The notes under the pieces are model-generated. The model was not told the DNA's origin, searched no databases, and saw only the letters and a list, made by a program, of their open reading frames with translations. From assembly GCF_008580665.1 (NCBI RefSeq), contig NZ_BKDJ01000010.1:1-64000 (forward strand): a stretch of 64,000 nt of DNA, read 5' to 3'. The position numbers and the translations under genes are program-made. This document shows, one piece after another, positions 1 through 8,857 of the stretch; position 1 is the first letter of the stretch; each line of letters opens with the position of its first letter. This DNA is from Zafaria cholistanensis. Lineage in GTDB: Bacteria; Actinomycetota; Actinomycetes; Actinomycetales; Micrococcaceae.

Positions 1-244
1 CCTTGCGGGCGTTGAGCAGCTCGCGGAAATTGAAGAGGACCTGCACGCGCCGGGCCAGCGAGGTGTCGCGCCAGGCCGGGAAGGCGGCGGCGGCGGCCGC
101 GACGGCCTGACCGACGGTGGCGGTGCTCGCGAAGGCCACGCGTCCGCTCACCTTGCCGGTGGCGGGGTTGGTGATCTCGCCAAAGCGGGAATCCGCGGCC
201 TGCCCGGCCGGGGCGCCGTTGATCCAGTGGGTGACGGTCTGCAT
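1..244 (-). CDS. mmsA: Methylmalonate-semialdehyde dehydrogenase, N-terminal part (runs off the window)
   Basis: The 81 visible codons start at an ATG (complement of 242-244) and begin MQTVTHWINGAP, followed by an NPATG segment and a FPAWRDTS segment. This matches the N-terminus of CoA-acylating methylmalonate-semialdehyde dehydrogenases, which act in the cytoplasm in valine, thymine or inositol breakdown. The catalytic cysteine lies outside the window, so only the family start is seen. The gene diverges from the PucR gene with 128 bp between the starts, so PucR may control it. A generic aldehyde dehydrogenase is the main alternative. Confidence 0.8.
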   Translation of the reverse strand, partial: MQTVTHWINGAPAGQAADSRFGEITNPATGKVSGRVAFASTATVGQAVAAAAAAFPAWRDTSLARRVQVLFNFRELLNARK

Positions 245-335
245 GATGTGCGGGGCCTTTCTGCGTATGCGTGCCACCCCATGGCGGCGTTACTGTCCAT
301 CCTGAACCCCGGATCCGGCCTCTGGAAGAGACATC

Positions 336-372
336 TTGTAATGGGTTGCCGACTGATCGATACACTCTGTAA
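336..372 (+). promoter_or_regulatory. Leaderless promoter of the PucR gene
   Basis: A TACACT -10 box occupies 361-366, and the ATG starts at 373, exactly where transcription would be expected to begin. TTGTAA (336-341) is a poor -35 with a 19-bp spacer. No Shine-Dalgarno sequence precedes the ATG, so a leaderless mRNA is likely. Confidence 0.45.
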
Positions 373-2151
373 ATGACTATGCCGCTCCGGCCCACCACTC
401 CGCCGGAAAATATTCCGAACGGCTTTTCCGGCACCGCCACGCCGGCTCTGACAGTGCGCACGGTCCTGGCGCTGGAGGAGATCCGTTCCGGGGAGCCCGA
501 GCTCCTCTCCGGGGCCGACGCCCTCGACACCCCGGTGCGCTGGGTGCACATCGCCGACGGGGAGCGGGTGGGGGCCATCCTGGAAGGTGGCGAGCTGGTC
601 CTCAGCTCCGGACTGTCCTTCCGTTCGCCCTCCTTCCACTCCGCAACGCAGGCGGCCGCACGGTTCCTCGAAGAGCTCCAGGCCGCGGGGGCGGCCGGCG
701 CCGTCGTCGAACTGGTCGAACCCGACGGAACCCCGGCCACCGCAGCCGCCGCGGCACTGCGGGAGGCGGCCGCGGGCCGGACCCTGCCGGTGGTGCTCCT
801 AAAACGGGCCGTCCGCTTCGTGCGGGTGACCGAGGTGGTGCACCGGATGCTGGTGGGCGAGCAGCTGGCGCGCGTGGAACGTGCCCGCCAGCTGCACGAG
901 GTGTTCACGGAACTGAGCCTGCAAAACGCCAGCGAGCAGCAAATCGTGGACCGGACCGCGGAACTGGTGGCGGCCCCCGTGGTCCTGGAGGACGTGGCGC
1001 ACCTTGTGCTGGGCTTTGCGGCCGCGGGGCGGGATCCCGAGGCGCTGCTGCGGCAGTGGACCGAACGTTCCCGCCGCGTCGGGTACCGGGAGCAGACCGG
1101 GCGGCGCGGGCAGGACGGACAGCGCGGACAGGGCGGGCAGGGCGAGGACTGGCTGCAGACGCCGGTGGGGGTCAGGGGGCGCCGCTGGGGCCGGCTGGTG
1201 GTCCCGGCCGTGCTCGAGGACGACGCCGACGCCTCCCAGGTCCTGGACCGCGCCGGGCAGGCGCTGACCATCGCCCGGATGGCCGGGCGCGACGAACGCG
1301 ACCTCCTGGAAGCGGCCCGGGCCGGGCTGATGCACGAGCTGCGCCAGCCGCTGGCGATGGCCGAACCGGAGGCCCGCACCCGCGCGGTGGCCCTGGGGCT
1401 GGACCCGGCGGCGCTCTACGTTCCGGTGGTGATCCGGCTGGACCGGCTGCCCGGGGAGGAACCTACCGGCCTGCAGTTGCGCGAACGGGCCCTGCTGGAG
1501 TCCCTGGGTTCCGCCGTTCGATCCGCACGGCGGTCAATGCTTGCCGCGGGGCTGCATTCCGGGTCCTTGGGCGTCCTGCTGGGCGTTCCGGCACGGCAGC
1601 TGGAGGACCCGCTGCTGGAGCGGGTGTTCGGGGAACTGGCCGAATCCGCGGCGCCCTCCGGCCCGCACGGCGCCGGTCCGCGGGAACCGGAGGCGCAGTG
1701 GTCCGTGGGCGTGGGCCGGTCCCGGGCCTCCCTGGTGGAAGCGGCTGCGGGCCTGGACGAGGCCACGCAGGTGGCGGACATTGCCGCCACCCTGGAGTCC
1801 CGCCAGCGCCGGTACTACCGCTTCGCCGACGTGGGGCTGCGGGGCCTGCTGGCGCTGATGCGCTCCGACCCGCGGCTGCGCGCGTTCGCCGAGGCCGAGT
1901 TGGGCCCGCTGGTCGATCCCCCGGACCCCGAGGCCCTGGCCCTGTTGGAGCTGTACCTCAAGCACGGCGGAAACAAGTCGGCCCTGGCCCGGACCGGCTA
2001 TCTCAGCCGTCCGGCGCTGTACGCCCGGCTGGCCCGGCTGCAGGACCGGCTGGGGGTTTCCCTCGATGACGCCGAGGCCCGCACCGCGCTGCACGTGGCC
2101 CTGCTGTGGCACCGCCTGCGCGAGGTGGGGCAGGCGGCGGCCCCCCGCTGA
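373..2151 (+). CDS. PucR-family transcriptional regulator
   Basis: The product is a 592-residue cytoplasmic activator or repressor of the PucR type. An N-terminal PucR/purine-catabolism domain spans roughly residues 35-150 (TVRTVLALEEIRSG, then ELVLSSGLSF). A middle GGDEF-like region carries the low-complexity stretch GRRGQDGQRGQGGQ near residue 245. The C-terminal PucR helix-turn-helix (LELYLKHGGNKSALART, SRPALYARLARLQDRLG) lies in the last 70 residues. Length and domain order fit the family. It diverges from mmsA, a typical arrangement for local regulation of amino-acid or nucleobase catabolism. The inducer is unknown. The start is the first ATG and lacks a ribosome binding site. Confidence 0.85.
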   Translation: MTMPLRPTTPPENIPNGFSGTATPALTVRTVLALEEIRSGEPELLSGADALDTPVRWVHIADGERVGAILEGGELVLSSGLSFRSPSFHSATQAAARFLEELQAAGAAGAVVELVEPDGTPATAAAAALREAAAGRTLPVVLLKRAVRFVRVTEVVHRMLVGEQLARVERARQLHEVFTELSLQNASEQQIVDRTAELVAAPVVLEDVAHLVLGFAAAGRDPEALLRQWTERSRRVGYREQTGRRGQDGQRGQGGQGEDWLQTPVGVRGRRWGRLVVPAVLEDDADASQVLDRAGQALTIARMAGRDERDLLEAARAGLMHELRQPLAMAEPEARTRAVALGLDPAALYVPVVIRLDRLPGEEPTGLQLRERALLESLGSAVRSARRSMLAAGLHSGSLGVLLGVPARQLEDPLLERVFGELAESAAPSGPHGAGPREPEAQWSVGVGRSRASLVEAAAGLDEATQVADIAATLESRQRRYYRFADVGLRGLLALMRSDPRLRAFAEAELGPLVDPPDPEALALLELYLKHGGNKSALARTGYLSRPALYARLARLQDRLGVSLDDAEARTALHVALLWHRLREVGQAAAPR

Positions 2152-2384
2152 AGCGGTGCCGCAGGGCCTTGGAGGACGGAGGCCGGTGCAGGTCAGTACC
2201 GTCAGGCCGGAAACACGGTGGCCTGTGCGGGACACCCGGGTCTGCGACCGCCCGGAAGGCGGCCTCGGAGCGCGGGACTGGCGGAGCCCCGGGCAACGGC
2301 AACGGCAACTGCAACGGCGGCAAGCATGGGGGCTTCTGGCACGGCTCTGCATCGGGCTCCCGGAAGCGTCCTGCCGCTCCACCC

Positions 2385-3053
2385 TTAACGCCGTCGGGCG
2401 TAGCGCAGCACCATCCGGTCGCCTGAGAACTGGAGCGCCTGCACCAGCAGCACCTGGAGCGCCACGGTGACCACCATGACGTCGGTCTGGAAGCGCTGGT
2501 AGCCGTAGCGTATGGCCAGGTCACCCAGGCCCCCGCCGCCGATCACGCCAGCCATCGCGGTGTAGTCCAGCAGGGCAATCGCGGTGACCGTGCCCGCGGC
2601 GATGAGTGCGGGCCGCGCTTCGGGCAGCAGGATATGGATGATCGTCTGCCAAGTGGAGGCCGCCATCGCCTGCCCGGACTCGATCAGCCCGTTATCCACC
2701 TCGCGCAACGCGATCTCCACCAACCGGGCCAGGAATGGCACCGCGGCGATCACCATCGGGGGCACGGCCCCGCGCACGCCGAGCGTGGTGCCGGTCAGGA
2801 ACGCCGTCAACGGCAGCACCGTGATCATGAGGATGATGAACGGGACCGAGCGGAGCAGGTTCACCACGAAGGACAGCCCCCGGTAGACGGGTGGGGCCGC
2901 CCGCAGGTTTCCGCTGGCGGTCAGATACATGAGCGTGCCCAGCGGCAGGGCCAGCAGCAGCGTGAACAACAGGCCGGCGGACAGCATGATCAGCGTGTCC
3001 AGGACCGCCTGGCCGATCTCGGGCCAGCTCACGTTCGGCAGCAGCGTCTCCAT
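2385..3053 (-). CDS. metI: MetI-type ABC transporter permease
   Basis: The 222-residue inner-membrane protein has five or so hydrophobic segments and the BPD permease loop around residues 130-160 (ESGQAMAASTWQTIIHILLP). This is the MetI family, which takes up methionine or related organosulfur compounds together with a MetN ATPase and a MetQ binding protein. It starts 6 bp after sfnB and is clearly co-transcribed with it. The matching metQ-metN genes sit in the divergent unit, so the transporter is split between two facing transcripts. The 233 bp to the convergent PucR gene contain short GGCAAC repeats but no clear terminator. Confidence 0.88.
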   Translation of the reverse strand: METLLPNVSWPEIGQAVLDTLIMLSAGLLFTLLLALPLGTLMYLTASGNLRAAPPVYRGLSFVVNLLRSVPFIILMITVLPLTAFLTGTTLGVRGAVPPMVIAAVPFLARLVEIALREVDNGLIESGQAMAASTWQTIIHILLPEARPALIAAGTVTAIALLDYTAMAGVIGGGGLGDLAIRYGYQRFQTDVMVVTVALQVLLVQALQFSGDRMVLRYARRR

Positions 3054-3059
3054 TAGGGC

Positions 3060-4292
3060 TCAGTTCCAGGAGTGGCGGGCCGGGCGCACGCCATTGAGGA
3101 CGTAGTTCCCGATCAGGTGGAACTTCCAGCGCACCGGGTCGTGGAGGGTGTGGACGCGGGCGTTGCGCCAGAAGCGGTCCAGGCGCTTGCCGCCCACGGC
3201 GGAGCGGGTTCCGCCGAGTTCATTCAGCTTCGATCCGGCCGCGAGCGCGGCCTCGGTCGTGAGCACCTTGGCGCGGGCGACGGCGACCGAGGCGGCCGCG
3301 ACGGAATCCTCCGTCGAGTGGGCCTTGGCCTCGTCCAGCGCGGCGGCGGCACGCTGGACCAGCGCTCCGGCGGCGGCGAGGTCGACATCGAGGCGGCCGA
3401 GTTCGGAAAGCGTGAGGGGATCCGCGGTGGCGGCCTCGACGTTCGCGTCGATCCACGGGCGGGAGGCCCGGACGGCCTCCAGCGCGGCGGCGAAGGCGCC
3501 GCGGGCAATGCCCAGGTCGATGGCAGCCGTAGTGATCTGCGCGAAGGGGCCCGCGATGGTCGGCTCCTCATATTCGCGGTACATCGGGAAGACGCGGGAC
3601 GCGGGTACACGCAGGTCCGTGAGCACCACGGACCCGGAGGCAGTGGCACGCTGGCCGAAAGCGTCCCAATCCCCGACCACGTGCAGCCCGTCGGCATCGG
3701 CCGGGGCGAAGGCGAGCAGTTCACGGCCTTCCCCGTCGACGCCCAGCACCGGGATCCAGTGTGCGTAGGCGGTGCCGGTGGCGTAGAACTTGCGGCCGTT
3801 GACCACGTAGTCGCCACCGTCGCGCAGGATCCGGGTGGAAACGTCGGCGGCGGTCTTGCCACCGGCCTCGGAGAACGCGTTGGCGGTGCGGGCCCCGTCC
3901 AGGATCAGGTCGAAGAAGAAACGCTTCTGCTCCGCAGTGCCGGAGAGATTGATGTCCTCGACCAGGCAGAAGTGGTTCTGCGGGATCTGGCCCAGGGAAG
4001 GGTCGGCGGCGGAAATCCGGGCAATGACTTCGACCAGGGTGGCGGTGGAGGCACCGAGGCCGCCGTATTCGGCTGGGATGGTGATGGCCCAAAGCCCGGA
4101 GCCGGAGAACTCGTCAACCACGTCGGGGGGCAGGATGCCCGTCGCATCGATCTCGGCGCCGAGGGCTGCGAACTTGTCCGCGAGCCGGGCCGCGGTTTCC
4201 AGGGCTTCGGCTTCTGAACCGATGCGATGAGCCGGGGCGAGGGGCCCGGCGACAGGATGGGCGGGGGCAGGGGTGGGAAGGGACGGGTTCAT
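3060..4292 (-). CDS. sfnB: SfnB-family sulfur-acquisition flavin oxidoreductase
   Basis: The 410-residue protein has the acyl-CoA-dehydrogenase/flavin-monooxygenase fold, with AEYGGLGAS and NHFCLVED near the N-terminus and the family ending WKFHLIGNYVLNG. SfnB-like enzymes are reduced-flavin-dependent oxidoreductases induced by sulfate starvation, probably in release of sulfite from organosulfur compounds. The partnership with the MetNIQ-type transporter supports this. An in-frame ATG 21 bp upstream (4313) is also possible; neither start has a strong ribosome binding site, and 4292 gives the usual family length. The substrate cannot be read from the sequence. Confidence 0.8.
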   Translation of the reverse strand: MNPSLPTPAPAHPVAGPLAPAHRIGSEAEALETAARLADKFAALGAEIDATGILPPDVVDEFSGSGLWAITIPAEYGGLGASTATLVEVIARISAADPSLGQIPQNHFCLVEDINLSGTAEQKRFFFDLILDGARTANAFSEAGGKTAADVSTRILRDGGDYVVNGRKFYATGTAYAHWIPVLGVDGEGRELLAFAPADADGLHVVGDWDAFGQRATASGSVVLTDLRVPASRVFPMYREYEEPTIAGPFAQITTAAIDLGIARGAFAAALEAVRASRPWIDANVEAATADPLTLSELGRLDVDLAAAGALVQRAAAALDEAKAHSTEDSVAAASVAVARAKVLTTEAALAAGSKLNELGGTRSAVGGKRLDRFWRNARVHTLHDPVRWKFHLIGNYVLNGVRPARHSWN

Positions 4293-4470
4293 GACGCTAC
4301 TTCGCTTCTTCATCGGAGGGAGGCCGGGACTTCCCGATGATGGCCTCCGCCGGGCCCGCTGCCCGCACCGCCCGTCACATTTGCCGCGTGTGGGTCCTCG
4401 CAGGCTTAGCAATCAGTCACAAAATGCCACAAAGGCCTTTCCACATGACGCAATGTTCAGAAATACGCCG

Positions 4471-4483
4471 TCGCGTGACGCGA
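4471..4483. promoter_or_regulatory. Perfect 13-bp palindrome between sfnB and metQ
   Basis: TCGCGT-G-ACGCGA is a perfect inverted repeat in the 288-bp divergent region. It lies 98 bp before metQ and 179 bp before sfnB. Its symmetry suits a dimeric repressor or activator that controls both units. The regulator is unknown. Confidence 0.4.
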
Positions 4484-4580
4484 GGCCCGAAGGATATTCG
4501 ATCCCCTCCTACCCTTGACCTCCAGCGGGACCGGGCCTGGTCCGGCCCCCTTCCCGTCCGCGTTCCACTCAGGAGTCCCC

Positions 4581-5495
4581 GTGTCCACCGACAGCAATTC
4601 GCCCGCACCAGGTTCCGCAGGACGCCTCGCCGCAGCAGCCGCGGAGCGCCGTGCCCAAACGAAGAAGCGCAATATCGTGGTCGGCTCGGTCGTCGCCGCC
4701 GTCACTGTCGCCGCCTTCGCCGCAGCCGCCATCATCCCCACCCTTGGGGGCAAGGAAACCGCTGCCGCCGCGGCGCAGCGCCAGACGCTGGTGATCGGTG
4801 CGACCCCCGTACCGCACGCCGAGATTCTGGAGCAGTTGAAGCCCGCCTTGGCGGAGCAGGGCGTGGACCTGGAGGTCAAGGTGTTCCAGGACTTCATCCA
4901 GCCCAACGCACAGCTGGCCAGCGGTGAACTGGACGGGAACTACTACCAGTACCTGCCGTTCCTGGACAACTTCAACAAGGAGAACAACCAGGACCTGGTA
5001 CCGGTCGTGCCGGTGCATATCGAGCCGTTCGGTGCCTACTCCACCAGGTTCGCCTCGCTGGACGAGGTGTCCAAGGGCGCCAGCATCGCCATTCCGAACG
5101 ATCCCGTCAACGCCGGCCGCGCCTTGGTGCTCCTGGAGGAGCAGGGCCTGCTCACGCTGAAAAACCCGGGCGACTCCCAGTCCAGCATCCGGGATATTGT
5201 CCAAAACCCCCGGGAACTGGATATCAAGGAACTCGAAGGAGCCCAGCTGGCCCGCTCCATCGACCAGGTGGACGTCGCCTTCGTGTTCGCCAACTACGCG
5301 CTGGATGCCGGCATCGACGTGAACACCGCCATCTTCACCGACCAGGCCAACCCGAAGTACGCCGAGTACCTGGTCACCCGCCCGGAGCTCAAGGGCGATC
5401 CGGGCATCGCGAAGCTGGGCGAGGCCCTGAACTCAGAGGCCACCCGACAGTTCATCCTGGACAAATACCAGGGCGACATCTCGCTGGGCTTCTAG
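4581..5495 (+). CDS. metQ: MetQ/NlpA-type substrate-binding protein
   Basis: The 304-residue protein follows an AGGAG ribosome binding site (4571-4575) and starts at GTG. A charged N-terminus is followed by one hydrophobic segment at about residues 32-55, then a NlpA lipoprotein-type domain (VIGATPVPHAEILE, GELDGNYYQYLPFL). There is no lipobox cysteine, so the protein seems to be held by an uncleaved membrane anchor or to be released, unlike most MetQ proteins. It would pass methionine or an organosulfur compound to MetI/MetN. The stop codon directly abuts the metN start. Confidence 0.85.
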   Translation: MSTDSNSPAPGSAGRLAAAAAERRAQTKKRNIVVGSVVAAVTVAAFAAAAIIPTLGGKETAAAAAQRQTLVIGATPVPHAEILEQLKPALAEQGVDLEVKVFQDFIQPNAQLASGELDGNYYQYLPFLDNFNKENNQDLVPVVPVHIEPFGAYSTRFASLDEVSKGASIAIPNDPVNAGRALVLLEEQGLLTLKNPGDSQSSIRDIVQNPRELDIKELEGAQLARSIDQVDVAFVFANYALDAGIDVNTAIFTDQANPKYAEYLVTRPELKGDPGIAKLGEALNSEATRQFILDKYQGDISLGF

Positions 5496-6566
5496 GTGTC
5501 CGCCACTGCCGCCCGAGCGCACGCCCCCGCCCGCGGCGCGGTGCGCTTTGAGCACGTGACCAAAACGTACATGCCCAGGAACGGCAGGCCCGGGACCGGC
5601 GTCACCGCGCTGGACGACGTCACGCTGGACCTGCCCGCAGGACGCATCACGGGCGTGATCGGACGTTCCGGTGCCGGGAAGTCGACCCTGCTGCGCACTG
5701 TGAACCTGCTGGAGCGGCCCACCTCCGGGCGGGTGCTGCTGGACGGCGAGGATATCGCGACGGCGACTGGACCCGCACTGCGGGACCTGCGGCGCCGCAT
5801 CGGCATGGTGTTCCAGCATTTCTCCCTTATGGCGTCCAAGACGGTGTGGGAGAACGTGCGCCTGCCGCTGCGGCTTGCCGGAGTGGGGGCCGCGGAGGCG
5901 GACCGCCGGGTCGCCGAGCTGTTGGAACTGGTGGGGCTGGACCACCGGGCGGATGCCTACCCAGGACAGCTCTCCGGCGGCCAGAAGCAGCGCGTGGGCA
6001 TCGCCCGGGCGCTGGTCCAGGACCCGGAGATCCTGCTCTGCGACGAGGCAACGTCCGCGCTGGACCCGGAGACCACGCATTCGATCCTGGCCCTGCTGCG
6101 CCGGATCAACCGTGAGCGCGGAGTGACGGTGCTGCTGATCACCCACGAGATGGGCGTGATCCAGGAGATCTGCGACGAGGTGGCGGTGATCGACGGCGGC
6201 CGCGTGGTGGAGCACGGGCCGGTGTGGCGCGTGCTGAGCGCGCCGGCGCACGGCACCACGCGCGCACTGCTGCATTCTTTCCGCCGCAATTCGGCGGAGG
6301 AGCTGGAAGCCGAGGTCGCGGACGTCGAACACGGCGGCGGAGCACGCCTGGTGCTGCGCTTCGATGGCCTGCGTCCGGTCGACGTGGCGGCCGTGGTCGC
6401 CCACCTCCAGCACGACGCCGGCTCTCCGGTCCAGCTGCTGGCCTCCAGCGTCTCCCCCGTGCAGGGACGCCCGCAGGGGCATCTGGTCCTGGCCGCCCAG
6501 GCGCCCGATGCCGGGGCGCTGCTGGAACGGGCACGGGCGGTCGCGGACCGCGTCGAAGTCCTGTAG
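5496..6566 (+). CDS. metN: MetN-type ABC transporter ATPase
   Basis: The 356-residue ATPase has Walker A GRSGAGKS (about 56-63), the ABC signature LSGGQKQ (159-165) and Walker B ILLCDEAT (179-186). The last 90 residues form the NIL-type regulatory domain found in MetN proteins, which senses substrate in characterised members. It begins with GTG immediately after the metQ stop, with no gap, so translation is coupled. It is expected to power MetI, encoded on the opposite strand 2.4 kb away. A strong hairpin follows the gene. Confidence 0.92.
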   Translation: MSATAARAHAPARGAVRFEHVTKTYMPRNGRPGTGVTALDDVTLDLPAGRITGVIGRSGAGKSTLLRTVNLLERPTSGRVLLDGEDIATATGPALRDLRRRIGMVFQHFSLMASKTVWENVRLPLRLAGVGAAEADRRVAELLELVGLDHRADAYPGQLSGGQKQRVGIARALVQDPEILLCDEATSALDPETTHSILALLRRINRERGVTVLLITHEMGVIQEICDEVAVIDGGRVVEHGPVWRVLSAPAHGTTRALLHSFRRNSAEELEAEVADVEHGGGARLVLRFDGLRPVDVAAVVAHLQHDAGSPVQLLASSVSPVQGRPQGHLVLAAQAPDAGALLERARAVADRVEVL

Positions 6567-6574
6567 GGCCTGGC

Positions 6575-6618
6575 CCTCCGGCCGCCGCCGGCGGAGAAGA
6601 ACCGGCGGCGGCCGGAGG
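6575..6618. terminator. Bidirectional hairpin terminator between metN and the GntR gene
   Basis: A perfect 17-bp GC-rich stem (6575-6591 with 6602-6618) closes a 10-nt loop between two convergent genes. There is no U-run, as is usual for actinomycete terminators. Confidence 0.75.
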
Positions 6619-6628
6619 ATACCTGCGG

Positions 6629-7411
6629 TCAGAGGTTGCTGACGAACAGCGTCCGGTCGCCGCGGTGGCGGGTGAAGCCAAACTCCACCGGCTCACCGGA
6701 GTCGATGCAGTTGACCCGCTCGGTCATCAGCACGGCCGCGTTCTCCGGGATCCCCAGCAGCACGGCGGCGGAGGCGTCGGCGTTCACGGCCTCGAAAAGC
6801 ATCCGTTTGCAGTGGGTCTCGCTTCCGGTGATCCGGGCGATCAGGTCCGGAATGAAGCAGTCCAGCGGGGCTGCCTCGATCCCCGGCACCCGATCCAGCG
6901 GCACCCAACTGGAGCGCAGCCGCTGGCGTTCGTTGTTCAGCGAGATGCCCACCTCCACATAGAGCACGGGATCGCCCGCCTGGATCTCCAGCATCCTGGC
7001 CACCGTGTCGGGGCACCCGGTGACCTGCGCGTTGATGCACTGGTAGGTCCCGTCCGGATAGCCCTCGATCCGGGTTTCCGCGTAGGCGGGTGCGGCGGTG
7101 CGCTTCTGGTCAGGCTCCAGCGTCACCATCACGCGGGACTCCTTGCGGTCCACGTTGAAGCTCGTCCCCGGGGCCAGCGCGAACGTCCCGGAGCCGGGGA
7201 TGCGGCGCAGGAGGTTTTGCCCTTGCAGGATCGCCATGGCATCGCGCACCACGTTGCGGGTTGCCCGGTAAATCTCCACCAGGTCCCATTCGTACGGCAG
7301 GCTCACAGGGAACCGGTTGTTGACGATGTCCGACCGGATCAGGTCGGCCACCTGCCGGGCCGAATCCGTACGCCGGGTGAAACCGGTGAGCACTTGCGCT
7401 TTGGTCTGCAC
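6629..7411 (-). CDS. GntR-family (HutC-type) transcriptional regulator
   Basis: The 260-residue protein starts at GTG after a GAGGAGGGG ribosome binding site. An N-terminal winged helix (about 15-80: QVADLIRSDIV, ATRNVVRDAMAILQ, GSGTF) precedes a UTRA-type ligand domain (about 95-250). It diverges from the transporter/amidase operon with a 285-bp gap and is its likely repressor. The ligand is probably the imported substrate or a breakdown product. No obvious operator palindrome was recognised in the gap. Confidence 0.85.
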   Translation of the reverse strand: MQTKAQVLTGFTRRTDSARQVADLIRSDIVNNRFPVSLPYEWDLVEIYRATRNVVRDAMAILQGQNLLRRIPGSGTFALAPGTSFNVDRKESRVMVTLEPDQKRTAAPAYAETRIEGYPDGTYQCINAQVTGCPDTVARMLEIQAGDPVLYVEVGISLNNERQRLRSSWVPLDRVPGIEAAPLDCFIPDLIARITGSETHCKRMLFEAVNADASAAVLLGIPENAAVLMTERVNCIDSGEPVEFGFTRHRGDRTLFVSNL

Positions 7412-7696
7412 GGGCGGAGCCCCTCCTCAATATGTGCCTTGCGGCCCGGAAACGCCGGGAACTGGAACAGCGTATCGGCCCCGCAGGCCCCCGGTTGCGG
7501 GAACCAGGGTGGCGCAACAACAGATTTACCCTCCGCAAGACGGACGGAAACATCGCCGCTATTGCATGGTGTCCCGGGAGCACCCGGGGATCCACCAGGC
7601 GCCACGTTACCCCCGGGGCCCGACCAGCCAGCGACGCCGGCGGCGGAATCCGTCTCCGCCCCGCTTCCATCCGCACACCGATTGCCGAGGTTCCCG

Positions 7697-8857
7697 ATGA
7701 AAACCACACGCCGCATCGTCCCCGCCCTGGCCGGCATGGCCACCCTTGCCCTGGCCCTGAGCGCCTGCTCCGGCAGCTCCGAGGCTTCCGGAGCCACCGC
7801 AACCGACACCGCCGGCGTGCAGCATGCCAGGGACCAGATCGCCGCCTTCTCCCAGGACCCCCAGTTCACCTTCGCCGGCACGCCGTTCGACATGTCCGGG
7901 ATCAAGGGCAAGACAATCTTCAACATCCCCAACAGCAGCTCCGTTCCGTACATCGAGGTTGTCGACATGGAGGCCAAGCGGCTCGCCGAGTCCTACGGAG
8001 CCACCTGGGTGGAGTACTCCACCCAAGGCCTTCCCACCGAGCACACCGCGGGCGTGGACCAGGCGATCAGCCAGAAGGCGGACCTCATCATCCTGGCGCA
8101 GGGCATCAACGCGGAACTGATCATCCCCGCCCTCGAGCGCGCCAAGGCCGCGGGCATACCGGTGCTGATCACCCACACCTACCAGAACGGCACCGCGCTT
8201 CCGGCCGCCCTGGAGGGCCTGGTCACCGGGTACATCACGGCCCCCTTCAACGAGGCAGCCCGGCTGATGGCCGACTACGCCATCCAGGAGACCGGCGGTG
8301 ACGGGGACATCCTGCTGGTCAACTCCAGCGAGGTCCCGCCCTCCAACGGCATGATCGAGGCCATGAAGGACGAACTGGCCACCCACTGCAGCGGCTGCGG
8401 CGTCAGCGAGGTCGACGTCCCGGTCTCCGCCTGGGCCACCGACATTGCCTCCACCGTGCAGGCCGAATTGCAGACCAACCCGGAGATCGACTTCGTCCTG
8501 CCGGTGTACGACTCGATGATGCTCTACGTGGAGTCCGGCGTCCTGTCCGCGGGCAAGACCGGTCAGGTGAAGACGGCCTCCTTCAACGGAACCCCCGCGA
8601 TCCTCAAGCTCATGCAGGACGGGGACACCGTGGCCATGGACGTGGGCGAGGACGTCACCTGGCTGGCCTGGTCCACGCTGGACGAGGCCGGGCGCATCCT
8701 GACCGGTGCCGAACCCACCGCCGACGGCAACCAGCATACCCCGCTGAAGGTCATCACCGACGCCAACGTCGCCGACACCGGGACCCCGCCGGTCTCCGGG
8801 CAGGGCTACGGCAACGCCTACGTGGCCGGCTACGAGGCGCTCTGGGGCAAGCCGTGA
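7697..8857 (+). CDS. Sugar-type (CUT2) ABC transporter substrate-binding lipoprotein
   Basis: The 386-residue exported protein has a lipobox (ALALSAC, Cys about residue 22) and a periplasmic-binding fold of the ribose/LacI type (DQAISQKADLIILAQG, GIPVLITHTY). It is the first gene of an operon with an ATPase, permease and two amide-cleaving enzymes. The substrate may therefore be an amide- or urea-containing compound such as a ureide or nucleoside derivative rather than a plain sugar; this is inferred from the neighbours. A GAGG site precedes the ATG. The last codons overlap the next gene (GTGA). Confidence 0.85.
   Translation: MKTTRRIVPALAGMATLALALSACSGSSEASGATATDTAGVQHARDQIAAFSQDPQFTFAGTPFDMSGIKGKTIFNIPNSSSVPYIEVVDMEAKRLAESYGATWVEYSTQGLPTEHTAGVDQAISQKADLIILAQGINAELIIPALERAKAAGIPVLITHTYQNGTALPAALEGLVTGYITAPFNEAARLMADYAIQETGGDGDILLVNSSEVPPSNGMIEAMKDELATHCSGCGVSEVDVPVSAWATDIASTVQAELQTNPEIDFVLPVYDSMMLYVESGVLSAGKTGQVKTASFNGTPAILKLMQDGDTVAMDVGEDVTWLAWSTLDEAGRILTGAEPTADGNQHTPLKVITDANVADTGTPPVSGQGYGNAYVAGYEALWGKP

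Noticed and set aside
3072-4217. Long open frame of 381 codons opposite sfnB
   Set aside because: It is Gly/Val-rich antisense sequence with no ribosome binding site and lies wholly within a well-matched gene.
4293-4580. SAM-type riboswitch or TTGACC-based promoter before metQ
   Set aside because: No conserved riboswitch pairing was seen, and TTGACC has no acceptable -10 at 16-19 bp.
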